Shown here piece by piece: positions 35,208-44,231 of a stretch of 49,472 bases of DNA. The first letter of the stretch is position 1, and the number at the start of each line of letters is the position of its first letter. Under the pieces are notes generated by a model that worked only from the letters and a program-made list of their open reading frames with translations, did no database searches and was not told the origin of the DNA. Source of the DNA: UBA7887 sp964408735 (GTDB lineage Bacteria; Pseudomonadota; Alphaproteobacteria; UBA7887); contig CAYPAX010000021.1 in assembly GCA_964408735.1 (NCBI GenBank), forward strand, positions 1 to 49,472, read 5' to 3'. The translations under genes and the position numbers were made by a program.

Positions 35208-36694
35208 CAGCCGTTCCCCTTCGCGAAGTCGGCCGCTTCGCCGCCGGCGATGCGCCCGAACACCGAGCCCGAGGTCAGCCCCGTGCCGCCCGGATAGTTG
35301 ATATAGAACAGGTCCCCGACCAGCTCGCCCGCGGCGTAAAGGCCGGGGATGGTGCCGGCGTCGGTCTCCTCGACGGCGCAGCGCGGCGTAATCGCGATGC
35401 CGCCGAAAGTAAAGGTCACGCCGCAGGTTATCGCATAGGCGCTGTAGGGCGGCGTATCCAAGGCATTGGCCCAGTTGCTCTTGGGCAGCGCCAAACCCTC
35501 GGTGCGGCGACCGTCCTTGACGGTGGGGTCGAAGGCGATGTCGTCGCGCACCGCGGCGTTGAAATCCGTCACGGTCTTCAGGAAGGCATCGGCATCGACG
35601 CCCTCCAGACGCCCTGCCAGTGCTTCCAGGGTATCGGCACTCACCTTGGTGACCTCGCGAATGCGATACTCGTCACGCAACAAATGCTCGACCTTGGCAT
35701 CGAACACTTGCCAGGCGAACTGGCCCGGCTGCTCGAGCACCCGGCGGCCGTATTTGGCATAGGTGTAGTTGCGGAAATCGGCGCCTTCGTCAACAAAGCG
35801 CTGGCCCTCGCCATTGACCATGATGCCGAAGGGATAGCTGTGCTTCTGGAAGCCGTCGCCGACAGAGAGATCGCCGAAGGGCGGCGCGTTGCGGTCCCAG
35901 CCGACCGCATGGCAGCCGGACCAGTTGCCGGCGGCGATCGCACCCACGTCCAACGCCATGCGGATGCCGTCGCCGGTGTTGAAGCGGCTGCCGCGCACCT
36001 TGGCGAGATCCCAGCCCGGGCCGAGATAGCGCGTGCGCCATTCGGCATTGGCCTCGAAGCCGCCGCAAGCCAGCACCACAGCCTTGGCGCGCAACGTTTC
36101 CTCCTGCCCGCCTGTGCGGACGACCACACCGCAAACCCGCGGGCCGTCCTGCACCAGGGAGACCACGCGGGCGCCATAGCGGATCTCGGCACCGGCTTTC
36201 TCGACCACGCGATATTCGGACTCGCACAAGCCCGGACCGCCGCCCCAGGCCTCCACCGTCAGCCCGCCCCAGAAGCGAAAGCGACCGTCGATCTTGAAAG
36301 CCTGGCGGGCATACATGGGCATGAAGCGGATGCCCTTCTCGCGCATCCACACCAGGGTCGGGTGGCTCTGGCGCACCAGCACCTCGACCAGATCCGGGTT
36401 GGCACGGAATTCCGTGACCCGCGCCATGTCGTCGAAGAACTGATCGGCCGGGTAGCTGCCGAAATCGGTGTTCGCGCGCTCGTCCTCGCTGAGGTCGGGC
36501 ATGATCTGCAGCAGGTCGTCGAGGCCGTCATAGACGACGCGCATGGCGCCGGCCGTAAAGCGCGTATTGCCGCCGCGCTCGTCCTCGCTCGCGCGCTCCA
36601 GCACCAGCACCGAGGCGCCCTTCTCCCGCGCCGCCAAAGCCGCACACATGGCGGCATTGCCGCCACCCACCACAATCACGTCCGCATCGCTCAC
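35207..36694 (-). CDS. TcuA-like FAD-dependent dehydrogenase (tricarballylate dehydrogenase family)
   Basis: 495 aa, GTG start with GGAGG 7 nt upstream. FAD motif VIVVGGGNAAMCAALAAREK; ERGGNTRFTAGAMRVVYDG and LACGGFEANAEWRTRYLGPG; C-terminal IPGLYAAGELVGDLFYINYP and GGTGLTSGSVFGR. This pattern fits FAD-dependent tricarballylate dehydrogenase TcuA and the fumarate reductase flavoprotein family. No tcuB or tcuC is adjacent; instead it is coupled to a beta-hydroxyacid dehydrogenase, so the true substrate may be another carboxylate. Confidence 0.85.
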   Translation of the reverse strand: MSDADVIVVGGGNAAMCAALAAREKGASVLVLERASEDERGGNTRFTAGAMRVVYDGLDDLLQIMPDLSEDERANTDFGSYPADQFFDDMARVTEFRANPDLVEVLVRQSHPTLVWMREKGIRFMPMYARQAFKIDGRFRFWGGLTVEAWGGGPGLCESEYRVVEKAGAEIRYGARVVSLVQDGPRVCGVVVRTGGQEETLRAKAVVLACGGFEANAEWRTRYLGPGWDLAKVRGSRFNTGDGIRMALDVGAIAAGNWSGCHAVGWDRNAPPFGDLSVGDGFQKHSYPFGIMVNGEGQRFVDEGADFRNYTYAKYGRRVLEQPGQFAWQVFDAKVEHLLRDEYRIREVTKVSADTLEALAGRLEGVDADAFLKTVTDFNAAVRDDIAFDPTVKDGRRTEGLALPKSNWANALDTPPYSAYAITCGVTFTFGGIAITPRCAVEETDAGTIPGLYAAGELVGDLFYINYPGGTGLTSGSVFGRIAGGEAADFAKGNG

Positions 36695-36796
36695 GCCCGA
36701 TCCTCCCGAATAGACGCGCGGATATGATCATATGGTGGAGGGAGAGGCAAACGGCGGGCTTGCACCTGTGCCGCCTCTGCCGCTACCACTGCCGAC

Positions 36797-38326
36797 ATGG
36801 CGGACAGGAACAGTATTCTTACCGAGGCCCGAGCCCTGCTTGCCAGCGGGCGCGAGGCCGAGACCGACCGCCTGCTGGTGCCGCTGCTCGAGGCAGATCC
36901 CGGCGATGCCGAGGCCATGGGGCTGCTTGCCGAGGCACGCATGGCGCTGACGCCCGAGAACCCCATGGCGCATATTCTGATGGCGACGGCCGAACACAGG
37001 GCGGGGCGGCCACGCCGGGCCACTGCCCATGTGCGTACGGCCTTGCGGCTCGACCCCGACAATGCCGCGGCGCTCACCTTGCTGGGCTTTTGCCAACGCG
37101 ATACCGGCGCCCCGGAGAAGGCCGTTGAGCCTCTGGAACGTGCCGCGGCACTGATGCCAGGCTCGGCCGATGCGCAGCTCGCGCTGGCCAATGTGCTGCG
37201 CGATGCCGGGCGCCCGGAAGATGCCATCGACGCCTATCGGGCCGGCCTAGCTTGTGACGCGGACTCGGTGGCGATTCACAGCAATCTGGCCGTCACCCTG
37301 CAACAGCTCGGCGATCTCGCCGGCGCCCGCGAGCATTTCGAGGCCGCCATCGCCAAGGCGCCGGATCAGGCGGCCATCCAGTACAATTTCGCCATCCTGG
37401 ATTTGTTGTGCGGGCGTTTCGCCGACGGCTTCGCGCGCTACGATTGGCGCTGGCGCAAAAAGGGCGCGGTGAACCGGGCACGGCCGTTTCCCCAGCCGGA
37501 ATGGAACGGGGTGTCCCTGGCGGATCAGACCATCCTGGTCTGGAGCGAGCAGGGGGTGGGCGACGAGATCATGTTCGCCAGCCTCTTCCCTGAGGTCATC
37601 AAAGCCGCCGAGAGAGTCATCATCGAGTGCGAGGCGCGGCTGCAGCCGCTCTTTGCACGCTCCTTCCCCGCGGCAGAGGTGGTTGCCCGCAGCGACCCGC
37701 CCGACGCCCGCCTGCTGGCTGCTGACATCGATGTGCAAAGCTCGGCCGGCGGCCTTTGCAAGTGGCTGCGCCGCGATGCCGGAGACTTCAGCGACCCACA
37801 GGCCTATTTGCGTGCCGATACCAGTGTGACCAAGGCGCTGCGCGAGCGCTACGGCGCCGCGACCGTGGGCATCGCGTGGCACAGCAAGACGCCGTTCTGG
37901 GGCGACATCAAGACGGCACCTCTGGCCCGCTGGCAGCCGATCCTCGCGACACCCGGCGTTACCTGGATCAATTTGCAGTATGGCGATTGCGCGGCTGAGA
38001 TTGGCGCGCTGCCGGTCGCGGTTCACCAAGATGCGGAAATCGACCAGATGGCCGACCTCGACGCTTTTGCCGTCCAGGTTGCCGCCATGGAGCAGGTTAT
38101 CACCACCTCGAACACCACCGCGCATATGGCCGGTGCCCTTGGCGTGCCCTGCCGCCTGCTGCTGCCAATGGTGCCCGATTGGCGCTGGCAGCTCGCGGGC
38201 GAGGGCGCCTTGTGGTATCCCAACACGCGTATCTTCCGGCAAAGCCGCCGCGGCGACTGGGACACGCCCATCAAGGCCGTGGCGGTTGATCTCAATCAAG
38301 GCGGCGATGCCACAGAACAAGGATAA
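36797..38326 (+). CDS. TPR protein with C-terminal glycosyltransferase-like domain
   Basis: 509 aa. Four to five TPR units cover about residues 20-210 (for example AAALTLLGFCQRDTGAPEKA, ADAQLALANVLRDAGRPEDA and IHSNLAVTLQQLGDLAGARE). The C-terminal half has ILVWSEQGVGDEIMFASLFP, VGIAWHSKTPFWGDIKTAPL and SNTTAHMAGALGVPCRLLL, which resemble GT-B glycosyltransferases of the heptosyltransferase/O-GlcNAc-transferase type. Soluble, no signal peptide. Such proteins often modify surface glycans or flagellin, but no such genes are near. Divergent from the TcuA-like gene; hemN follows, overlapping or 7 nt away depending on its start. Confidence 0.83.
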   Translation: MADRNSILTEARALLASGREAETDRLLVPLLEADPGDAEAMGLLAEARMALTPENPMAHILMATAEHRAGRPRRATAHVRTALRLDPDNAAALTLLGFCQRDTGAPEKAVEPLERAAALMPGSADAQLALANVLRDAGRPEDAIDAYRAGLACDADSVAIHSNLAVTLQQLGDLAGAREHFEAAIAKAPDQAAIQYNFAILDLLCGRFADGFARYDWRWRKKGAVNRARPFPQPEWNGVSLADQTILVWSEQGVGDEIMFASLFPEVIKAAERVIIECEARLQPLFARSFPAAEVVARSDPPDARLLAADIDVQSSAGGLCKWLRRDAGDFSDPQAYLRADTSVTKALRERYGAATVGIAWHSKTPFWGDIKTAPLARWQPILATPGVTWINLQYGDCAAEIGALPVAVHQDAEIDQMADLDAFAVQVAAMEQVITTSNTTAHMAGALGVPCRLLLPMVPDWRWQLAGEGALWYPNTRIFRQSRRGDWDTPIKAVAVDLNQGGDATEQG

Positions 38327-38333
38327 GCCGGGG

Positions 38334-39683
38334 ATGGTGGATCCGGTCGCGAAATACGGCAGCGCGCGCGTGCCGCGCTACACCAGCTATCCGACCGCGC
38401 CGCACTTCCATGAGGGTGTCGACGGGCCGATGTTGCGCGGCTGGCTGGCCGAGCTGGATCCCGCCGCGCCACTGTCGTTCTACGTTCACGTGCCGTTTTG
38501 CGAGCGCATGTGCTGGTATTGCGGCTGCCACACCACCATTTCCAGCGATCCGGCGCGCATCGGCGCCTATGCCGACGTTTTGACGCGCGAGATGGAGATC
38601 GTCGCCGCCGCTCTGCCCGCCACCATGACACTCTCCCATGTGCATTTCGGCGGCGGCACGCCGACCCAGCTCGGCGAGGACAGTTTCGCAAGTCTGATGG
38701 CGGCGCTGCGTCGGCACTTCAGGCTGGCGCCCGAAGCCGAGATCGCGATCGAGATCGACCCCACCACCTTGAGCCCGGCGATGGCGGAAACCCTGGGCCG
38801 CGAAGGCGTCACCCGGGCCAGCCTCGGGGTGCAGGATTTCACCGAGGAAGTGCAGCAGGCCATAAACCGCGTGCAGCCCGTCGAGATGGTCGCCGATGCG
38901 GTGGCCATGCTGCGCCAGGCGGGCGTCGCCGCGCTCAATTTCGACCTCATGTACGGCCTGCCCCATCAGACCGAAGACGATATCGCCCGCACCGTGGACC
39001 AGGCGGTGGCGCTGGCGCCCGACCGGGTGGCCATGTTCGGCTATGCCCATGTGCCGTGGATGCGCAAGCACCAGCAGATGATCGACGAAGCGGCCCTGGC
39101 CGGCCCGCAAGGCCGCGCTGCCCAGGCGGATTGCGCGGCCAGGCAGCTCGAATCCCATGGCTATCGCCGCATCGGCATGGATCATTTCGCCCGCGCCGGC
39201 GATACCATGGCGAGGCAGCTCGACGAGGGCACCCTGCACCGCAACTTCCAGGGCTACACCGACGATGCGGCGGCGGCCCTGATCGGCCTCGGCGCCTCAG
39301 CGATCAGCGCCTTGCCCCAGGGGTATGCCCAGAACGCAAGCGACATGCGGGCCTATCGCGACGCCGTCACGGCTGGTGGCCTGGCCACCGTGCGCGGCAT
39401 TGCGCTCGGCGACCAGGACCGCGCCTGCCGCGCCATCATCGAGCGCCTGATGTGCGATTTCGCCGCCGATGTGCCGGCGCTGTGCCGCGGACACGGCATC
39501 GATCCGGCGCATGCGTTGGCAGAACCGCAGAGGCTGGCGGAGCTCGAAAAGGACGGCCTGGTGCGCTGCTCGGGCGGCAAGGTCGAGATCACCGCTCTCG
39601 GCCGGCCCTATGTGCGCACCGTTGCCGCCTGCTTCGATTCCTACCTGGGACGCGGCGCCGGCCGCCACGCCCAAGCGGTCTGA
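38334..39683 (+). CDS. hemN: Oxygen-independent coproporphyrinogen III oxidase
   Basis: 449 aa. Radical SAM cysteines CERMCWYCGCH; the typical N-terminus RVPRYTSYPTAPHF; HVHFGGGTPTQL; IEIDPTTLSP; SLGVQDFTEEVQQAINRVQP; NFDLMYGLPHQTEDD; GMDHFARAGD; and the C-terminal LGRPYVRTVAACFDSY. It converts coproporphyrinogen III to protoporphyrinogen IX without oxygen, so the organism can make haem under low oxygen. The ATG at 38307 (9 codons earlier, inside the TPR gene) is an alternative start. Its stop overlaps the next start (TGATG). Confidence 0.95.
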   Translation: MVDPVAKYGSARVPRYTSYPTAPHFHEGVDGPMLRGWLAELDPAAPLSFYVHVPFCERMCWYCGCHTTISSDPARIGAYADVLTREMEIVAAALPATMTLSHVHFGGGTPTQLGEDSFASLMAALRRHFRLAPEAEIAIEIDPTTLSPAMAETLGREGVTRASLGVQDFTEEVQQAINRVQPVEMVADAVAMLRQAGVAALNFDLMYGLPHQTEDDIARTVDQAVALAPDRVAMFGYAHVPWMRKHQQMIDEAALAGPQGRAAQADCAARQLESHGYRRIGMDHFARAGDTMARQLDEGTLHRNFQGYTDDAAAALIGLGASAISALPQGYAQNASDMRAYRDAVTAGGLATVRGIALGDQDRACRAIIERLMCDFAADVPALCRGHGIDPAHALAEPQRLAELEKDGLVRCSGGKVEITALGRPYVRTVAACFDSYLGRGAGRHAQAV

Positions 39684-40585
39684 TGGCAGAGAGGACCAGC
39701 AAACAAGTCTCCCTGGCGGAAGCGGCGCGCCGCGTCGCCGATGGCGCGCGCATCGCGCTCGGCGGCTTTTCCGTCTACCAGCATCCCATGGCCTTCGTGC
39801 GCGAGCTGATCCGCCAGGGTCGGCGCGACTTGACCGTGGTCGGCGTCGTGAACGGCCCCGAGGTCGACATGTTGGCCGGTGCCGGCGCGCTTACGCGCAT
39901 CGAAAGCTCCTATGTGGGCCTCGAGAAATTTGGCCTCGCAGCCAATTTCCGTCGCCGCGTCGAGGACGGAACGCTGCAGATGGTGGACTATCCGGAGCTG
40001 ATGAGCTGGGATCGCTTTCGCGCCAGTGAGCAAGCCCAGACCTTCCTGCCGGTCTCTTTTCTCGGCGGCAGCGATATCCAGAAGCGCAATCCCGCTATCA
40101 AGCCGTTCGACTGTCCGCTGAGCGGGCGCAAGCTATGGGCGGTGCCGCCGGCGGACCCCGATATTGCAGTCGTTCACGCCATCATGGGCGATACCTTCGG
40201 CAACGTGCTGATGCCGCGCCGGCGTCTGTTGCCGCAAAATCTCGACATTACCCTGGCGCGCTCCTGCGACCGGGTCATCGTCACCGTCGAGCGTATCGTC
40301 TCCAATGAGGAAGTTCGCCGCCACGCGGAGCTCAACCAGATCCCCTCATACCGGGTCGAGTGCATCGCCGAGGTGCCATGGGGTGCCCACCCCAGCCCGG
40401 TGCTCGGCTTCTCCCGCATCGACGAGGACGCCTTCAACGACTATGTCACCGCCGCCAAGAGCGACGATGCGTTTCGCGCCTACCTCGACCGCACGGTCCA
40501 TGACCTGCCCGACCACGATGCCTATCTGAGCACCGTCGGCATCGAGAGGCTGACCGCTTTGCAGACCACGATGGCGCTGCAATGA
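39683..40585 (+). CDS. CoA-transferase family subunit A
   Basis: 300 aa. ISRL class I CoA-transferase alpha fold: LAEAARRVADGARIALGGFS, RQGRRDLTVVGVVNGPEVDM, GAGALTRIESSYVGLEKFG, FRRRVEDGTLQMVDYPE, SFLGGSDIQKRNP. It resembles glutaconate CoA-transferase and IpdA-type subunits. It overlaps hemN (TGATG) and the B subunit (ATGA), so the three are coupled. The enzyme moves or removes CoA on a carboxylic acid, perhaps the acid imported by the TRAP system downstream; that link is inferred from gene order. Confidence 0.85.
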   Translation: MAERTSKQVSLAEAARRVADGARIALGGFSVYQHPMAFVRELIRQGRRDLTVVGVVNGPEVDMLAGAGALTRIESSYVGLEKFGLAANFRRRVEDGTLQMVDYPELMSWDRFRASEQAQTFLPVSFLGGSDIQKRNPAIKPFDCPLSGRKLWAVPPADPDIAVVHAIMGDTFGNVLMPRRRLLPQNLDITLARSCDRVIVTVERIVSNEEVRRHAELNQIPSYRVECIAEVPWGAHPSPVLGFSRIDEDAFNDYVTAAKSDDAFRAYLDRTVHDLPDHDAYLSTVGIERLTALQTTMALQ

Positions 40586-41409
40586 GTGCGCCATGCACCT
40601 TGACCGAGCGCCTGGCGGTGATGTTGTCGAAGGAGTTTCGCGACGGCGAAGTGGGCTTTACCGGACTCGCCACCGGCCGCGCCGCGGCAGTCTACATCAC
40701 GGGCATACCGCTTGCCGCCATGGCCTTGGCGCAGCAGACCCACGCGCCCAATCTGACCGTGCTGCTGGCCGGCTGGTCGCACAATCCGGATATGTCGAAA
40801 TTGCACGCCCTGCCGGAGCTCGAATTCGATGAGCGCCTGCGCGACCTGCCCTGCGAGGCCCAATCGGTCGATTATCCCGGCCATTACGTGCTCAAGCGCG
40901 GCGATGTCAGTTTCGGCTTCAGCTCGGGCGTCCAGGTCGACAGCGCCGGCAATCTCAACGGCGTCTGCATTGGCGATCCCGACCGCCCCGACGTGCGTCT
41001 GGTCGGCCCCATCCTGCACCCGGAACATATGACTCTGTTCGGCCGCGAATTCATCATGATGCCCCGACATGACGCGCGCAACTTCGTCGAGGCGGTCGAT
41101 TATGTCTCAGGCGTCGGCTACCCGGGTGGGCTCGCCGGGCGCCGTGCGCTCGGCCTCGAGAGCGGCGGCCCGGCCCTGGTGATTACGCCCAAATGCGTCT
41201 TCGATTTCGACCGCGATGCGGGGCGGATGAGAGTGCGCACGATCCATCCGGGCGTGAGCGAGGAGAATTTGCGGGCCGAGACAGGATTCGACCTCGGCGA
41301 TCTGTCCGGCGCGACACCGACACCCGAGCCCGACGTGGCGGAGCTGCGCATGCTGCGCGAGGCCGTCGATCCGCGACGCCATCTGTTGCCTGACATCGAT
41401 AGCGATTGA
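40582..41409 (+). CDS. CoA-transferase family subunit B, lacking the usual catalytic glutamate
   Basis: 275 aa. Beta-subunit fold: FRDGEVGFTGLATGRAAAVY, SSGVQVDSAGNLNGVCIGDP, GREFIMMPRHDARNFVEAVD, YPGGLAGRRALGLESGGPAL, KCVFDFDRDAGRMRVRTIHP. Where glutaconate CoA-transferase has its nucleophilic glutamate (VESG) this reads TVLLAGWS, so the acyl-glutamate chemistry looks impossible; the IpdAB group is likewise reported not to use that residue. It could be a hydrolase of a CoA thioester, such as a ring-opening one. It sits 14 nt before the first TRAP binding protein. Confidence 0.82.
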   Translation: MSAPCTLTERLAVMLSKEFRDGEVGFTGLATGRAAAVYITGIPLAAMALAQQTHAPNLTVLLAGWSHNPDMSKLHALPELEFDERLRDLPCEAQSVDYPGHYVLKRGDVSFGFSSGVQVDSAGNLNGVCIGDPDRPDVRLVGPILHPEHMTLFGREFIMMPRHDARNFVEAVDYVSGVGYPGGLAGRRALGLESGGPALVITPKCVFDFDRDAGRMRVRTIHPGVSEENLRAETGFDLGDLSGATPTPEPDVAELRMLREAVDPRRHLLPDIDSD

Positions 41410-41423
41410 GAGGGAGAGCGCCT

Positions 41424-42536
41424 GTGAAGATTATGAAATTCATAGCCATGGCAGCCGCCATGGCCGCCGGTGGTGCCGCCGCCGCGGACAGGGACATGAC
41501 ATTCGCCATCGGCCTGCCGCCGATCCACACCTGGTCGAAGACCTACACCTATGTCGACGAGAACCTCGAAGCGCGCTCGGGCGACGTCCTTGGCGCCGAG
41601 GTCTATTACGGCTCGCTGCTCAATTTGAAGCAGAGCCTGATGGGCCTGCGCGACGGCATTGCCGATGCCGCCATGCTGGTGCCGGGCTATCACCCCGCCG
41701 AGATGCCCCAGACCAACCTCATCGTCGATCTCGCCATGCTCGGTCACAATGCGACCGTGCTCTCGGCGGCAGTCTCCGAATACATCTTCACCTGCCCCGA
41801 ATGCCTGGCCGAGAGCACGACCAACGGCTCGGTCTTCGTTGCCATGACAGCGAACGCGCCCTACATGCTGCTGACCGTCGAGCCCATGGTCACGGTGGAA
41901 TCGCTGAGGGGCAAGAAGATCCGCTCGTTCTCCGCCTTCGGCCGCTGGGTGGAATATGTCGGCGGCATCAAGATGTCGCTGTCGGCCAACGACATCTACG
42001 ACGCGCTCAGCCGCGGCACGCTCGATGCCAACCTGCATCCGGCCACCGAACTCTACAATCTCAACTTCGCCGATGTGGTCAAATACGTCACCCGCCTGCC
42101 GCTCGGGACCTACAACGGCAATCAGTACAACTTCAACGTCGATGTCTGGCGCTCGTTCACCACGGAGCAGCGCCGGCTGATGCTCGACATGTTCGCCGAG
42201 GGCGCGGCGCTGACCACGGTCGAGTTCCAGACCTTCAACGATGAGGTGCTCGACAGCAAGGCGGCGGCGGACGGCATCCAGGTGCTCGAGCCGAGCCCTG
42301 AGCTGGTCGCCTTGACCGAGGAGTTCATCGCCGTCGACATGGCCAATTTCGACCAGATGGCCAAGGACAATTACGGCATCCAGGATGCGCCCCAGCGGGT
42401 TGCGCGCTTCCAGGGCCTGATCGACAAATGGCGCGGCCTGCTTGCGACGATCGACGCCACCGACGTGGAGGCGGTCACCGCCCTCTACAAGGCAGAGATC
42501 TGGGACAAGATCGATGCCGCCACTCACGGAATGTAG
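41424..42536 (+). CDS. TRAP transporter substrate-binding protein DctP (copy 1)
   Basis: 370 aa from the GTG at 41424 behind GGGAG (ATG at 41433 also possible). Signal peptide to about residue 21 (..AAGGAAAA before DRDMTF). DctP features: YYGSLLNLKQSLMGLRDGIA, MLVPGYHPAEMPQTNLIVDL, the arginine region GKKIRSFSAFGRWVEYVGG, and ANDIYDALSRGTLDANLHPA. An unusual TCPECLAES segment with a CxxC pair is near residue 130. It is a close duplicate of the next gene and belongs with dctQM downstream. The ligand is probably a carboxylate, perhaps the substrate of the CoA-transferase upstream. Confidence 0.88.
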   Translation: MKIMKFIAMAAAMAAGGAAAADRDMTFAIGLPPIHTWSKTYTYVDENLEARSGDVLGAEVYYGSLLNLKQSLMGLRDGIADAAMLVPGYHPAEMPQTNLIVDLAMLGHNATVLSAAVSEYIFTCPECLAESTTNGSVFVAMTANAPYMLLTVEPMVTVESLRGKKIRSFSAFGRWVEYVGGIKMSLSANDIYDALSRGTLDANLHPATELYNLNFADVVKYVTRLPLGTYNGNQYNFNVDVWRSFTTEQRRLMLDMFAEGAALTTVEFQTFNDEVLDSKAAADGIQVLEPSPELVALTEEFIAVDMANFDQMAKDNYGIQDAPQRVARFQGLIDKWRGLLATIDATDVEAVTALYKAEIWDKIDAATHGM

Positions 42537-42546
42537 GAACATCACC

Positions 42547-43665
42547 ATGCGCTTTACGGGAACTCTCACGGTGCTGATCCTCGCGATCGGCACCTCCGGC
42601 ATGGTTCAAGCGGCCGACAGGGAGCTCACCTTCGCGGTCGGCCTGCCGACGGTCCACACCTGGTCGAAGACCTATGCCTATGTCGACGAGCAGATAGAGG
42701 AGCGCACGGGCGGCACCTTGAGCACGGAGGTCTATTACGGCTCGCTGCTCAACTTGAAGCAAAGCCTCATGGGCCTGCGCGACGGTATCGCCGATGCCGC
42801 CCTTCTGGTGCCCGGCTACCACCCCGCCGAGCTGCCGCAGACCAACCTCATCGTCGATCTCGCCATGCTGGGCCATAACGGCATCGTGCTCACGGGCGTG
42901 GTCTCGGAATACATGTTCACCTGCCCGGAATGCCTGGCCGAGAGCGAGGCCAACGGCTCGGTCTTCATCGCCATGACCGCCATGCCGCCCTACATGCTGC
43001 TGACCGTCGAGCCGATGACCACGATCGAATCCCTGCAGGGCAAGAAGATCCGCTCGTTCTCCGCCTTCGGCCGCTGGGTCGAATATGTCGGCGGCATCAA
43101 GATGTCGCTGTCCGCCAACGATATCTACGACGCGCTCAGCCGCGGCACCCTCGATGCCAACGTGCACCCCGCCACCGAGCTCTACAATTGGAACTTCATG
43201 GACGTGGCCAAGTATGTCACCCGGCTTCCTCTGGGCACCTACAACGGCAACCAGTACAATTTCAACACCGAGAGCTGGCGCTCGCTGACCGCAGTACAGC
43301 GCCGCCAGATGCTCGACCTGACCGCCGAGGGCGCGGCGCTGGCAACCGTCGAGTACCAGGCCTTCAACGACGAGATCCTGAACGGCAAGGCCGAGGCCGA
43401 CGGTATCCAGGTGTTGGAGCCAAGCCCTGAGTTGGTGGCGCTGACCGAGCAATTCGTGGCCGAGGACATGGCAAATTACGACCAGATGGCGAAGGACAAT
43501 TACGGCATCCAGGATGCGCCCGCACGCGTCGCCCGTTTCGAGGGCCTGATCGAGAAATGGCGTAGCCTGGTGGCGAGCATCGACGCCACCGACGTGGCCG
43601 CCGTCACGACGCTCTACAAGGCCGAGATCTGGGACAAGGTCGACGCCGCCAGCCACGGCATGTAG
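42547..43665 (+). CDS. TRAP transporter substrate-binding protein DctP (copy 2)
   Basis: 372 aa starting MRFTGTLTVLILAIGTSGMV, signal peptide ending VQAA before DRELTF. Nearly the same protein as copy 1: YYGSLLNLKQSLMGLRDGIA, the TCPECLAES CxxC segment, GKKIRSFSAFGRWVEYVGG and SANDIYDALSRGTLDANVHP are shared almost exactly. Differences are clustered in the first 40 residues, in the stretch after SEY, and around residues 210-260. It starts 10 nt after copy 1. The pair could bind related ligands or raise dosage; both feed the dctQM permease next door. Confidence 0.88.
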   Translation: MRFTGTLTVLILAIGTSGMVQAADRELTFAVGLPTVHTWSKTYAYVDEQIEERTGGTLSTEVYYGSLLNLKQSLMGLRDGIADAALLVPGYHPAELPQTNLIVDLAMLGHNGIVLTGVVSEYMFTCPECLAESEANGSVFIAMTAMPPYMLLTVEPMTTIESLQGKKIRSFSAFGRWVEYVGGIKMSLSANDIYDALSRGTLDANVHPATELYNWNFMDVAKYVTRLPLGTYNGNQYNFNTESWRSLTAVQRRQMLDLTAEGAALATVEYQAFNDEILNGKAEADGIQVLEPSPELVALTEQFVAEDMANYDQMAKDNYGIQDAPARVARFEGLIEKWRSLVASIDATDVAAVTTLYKAEIWDKVDAASHGM

Positions 43666-43678
43666 CGGGGGGCGCGCG

Positions 43679-44224
43679 GTGTTTCGTCTTGGCCGCCTGC
43701 TCGGCAGGCTGACCGATATCTTGGCCTTCGTCGGCTGCATCGGCGTGGTGCTGATGATGCTGCACATCACGCTGGATGTGTTGCTGCGCTGGATCGGCTA
43801 CCCGATTCCCGCGACCGTGACCATTGTGCCCCATTACTACATGCTGCCGATCATCTTCCTGCCGCTGGCCCTTGCCGAGCGAAACGATGCCCATATCACG
43901 GTCGAGATCCTGGTGCAGCATCTGCGCAAGCGCTGGCAGCGCATTCTTGCCGTGCTCAGCTGGCTGGTCTCGGCCGGGGTGTTCGGCATCCTGTTCTACC
44001 AGACCCTGCTCGACGCCCTCGACAAGATGCGGGTCGGCACATTCCTTATGGAAGTCGACTGGAAGGTGCCGATCTGGGCGTCGTATTTCTTCCTGCCGGT
44101 GGGTTTCGGCCTGGTCGTCGCGGTGCTCGTCTACCGCATCGTCGTCACCGTGACCGGCGCCAAGAGCGGGCTCGGCGAGGCTCAGCACGACGCCTTCGAC
44201 GAACAGCATATGGGCATGGAGTAG
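43679..44224 (+). CDS. dctQ: TRAP transporter small permease subunit DctQ
   Basis: 181 aa with four membrane helices (about residues 12-35, 48-66, 88-110, 130-155), GTG start. The family feature LPLALAERNDAHITVEIL is present between helices two and three. It pairs with DctM to import the ligand carried by the two DctP proteins, driven by a sodium or proton gradient. It lies 13 nt after dctP copy 2 and 7 nt before dctM. Confidence 0.87.
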   Translation: MFRLGRLLGRLTDILAFVGCIGVVLMMLHITLDVLLRWIGYPIPATVTIVPHYYMLPIIFLPLALAERNDAHITVEILVQHLRKRWQRILAVLSWLVSAGVFGILFYQTLLDALDKMRVGTFLMEVDWKVPIWASYFFLPVGFGLVVAVLVYRIVVTVTGAKSGLGEAQHDAFDEQHMGME

Positions 44225-44231
44225 GGCGCAC

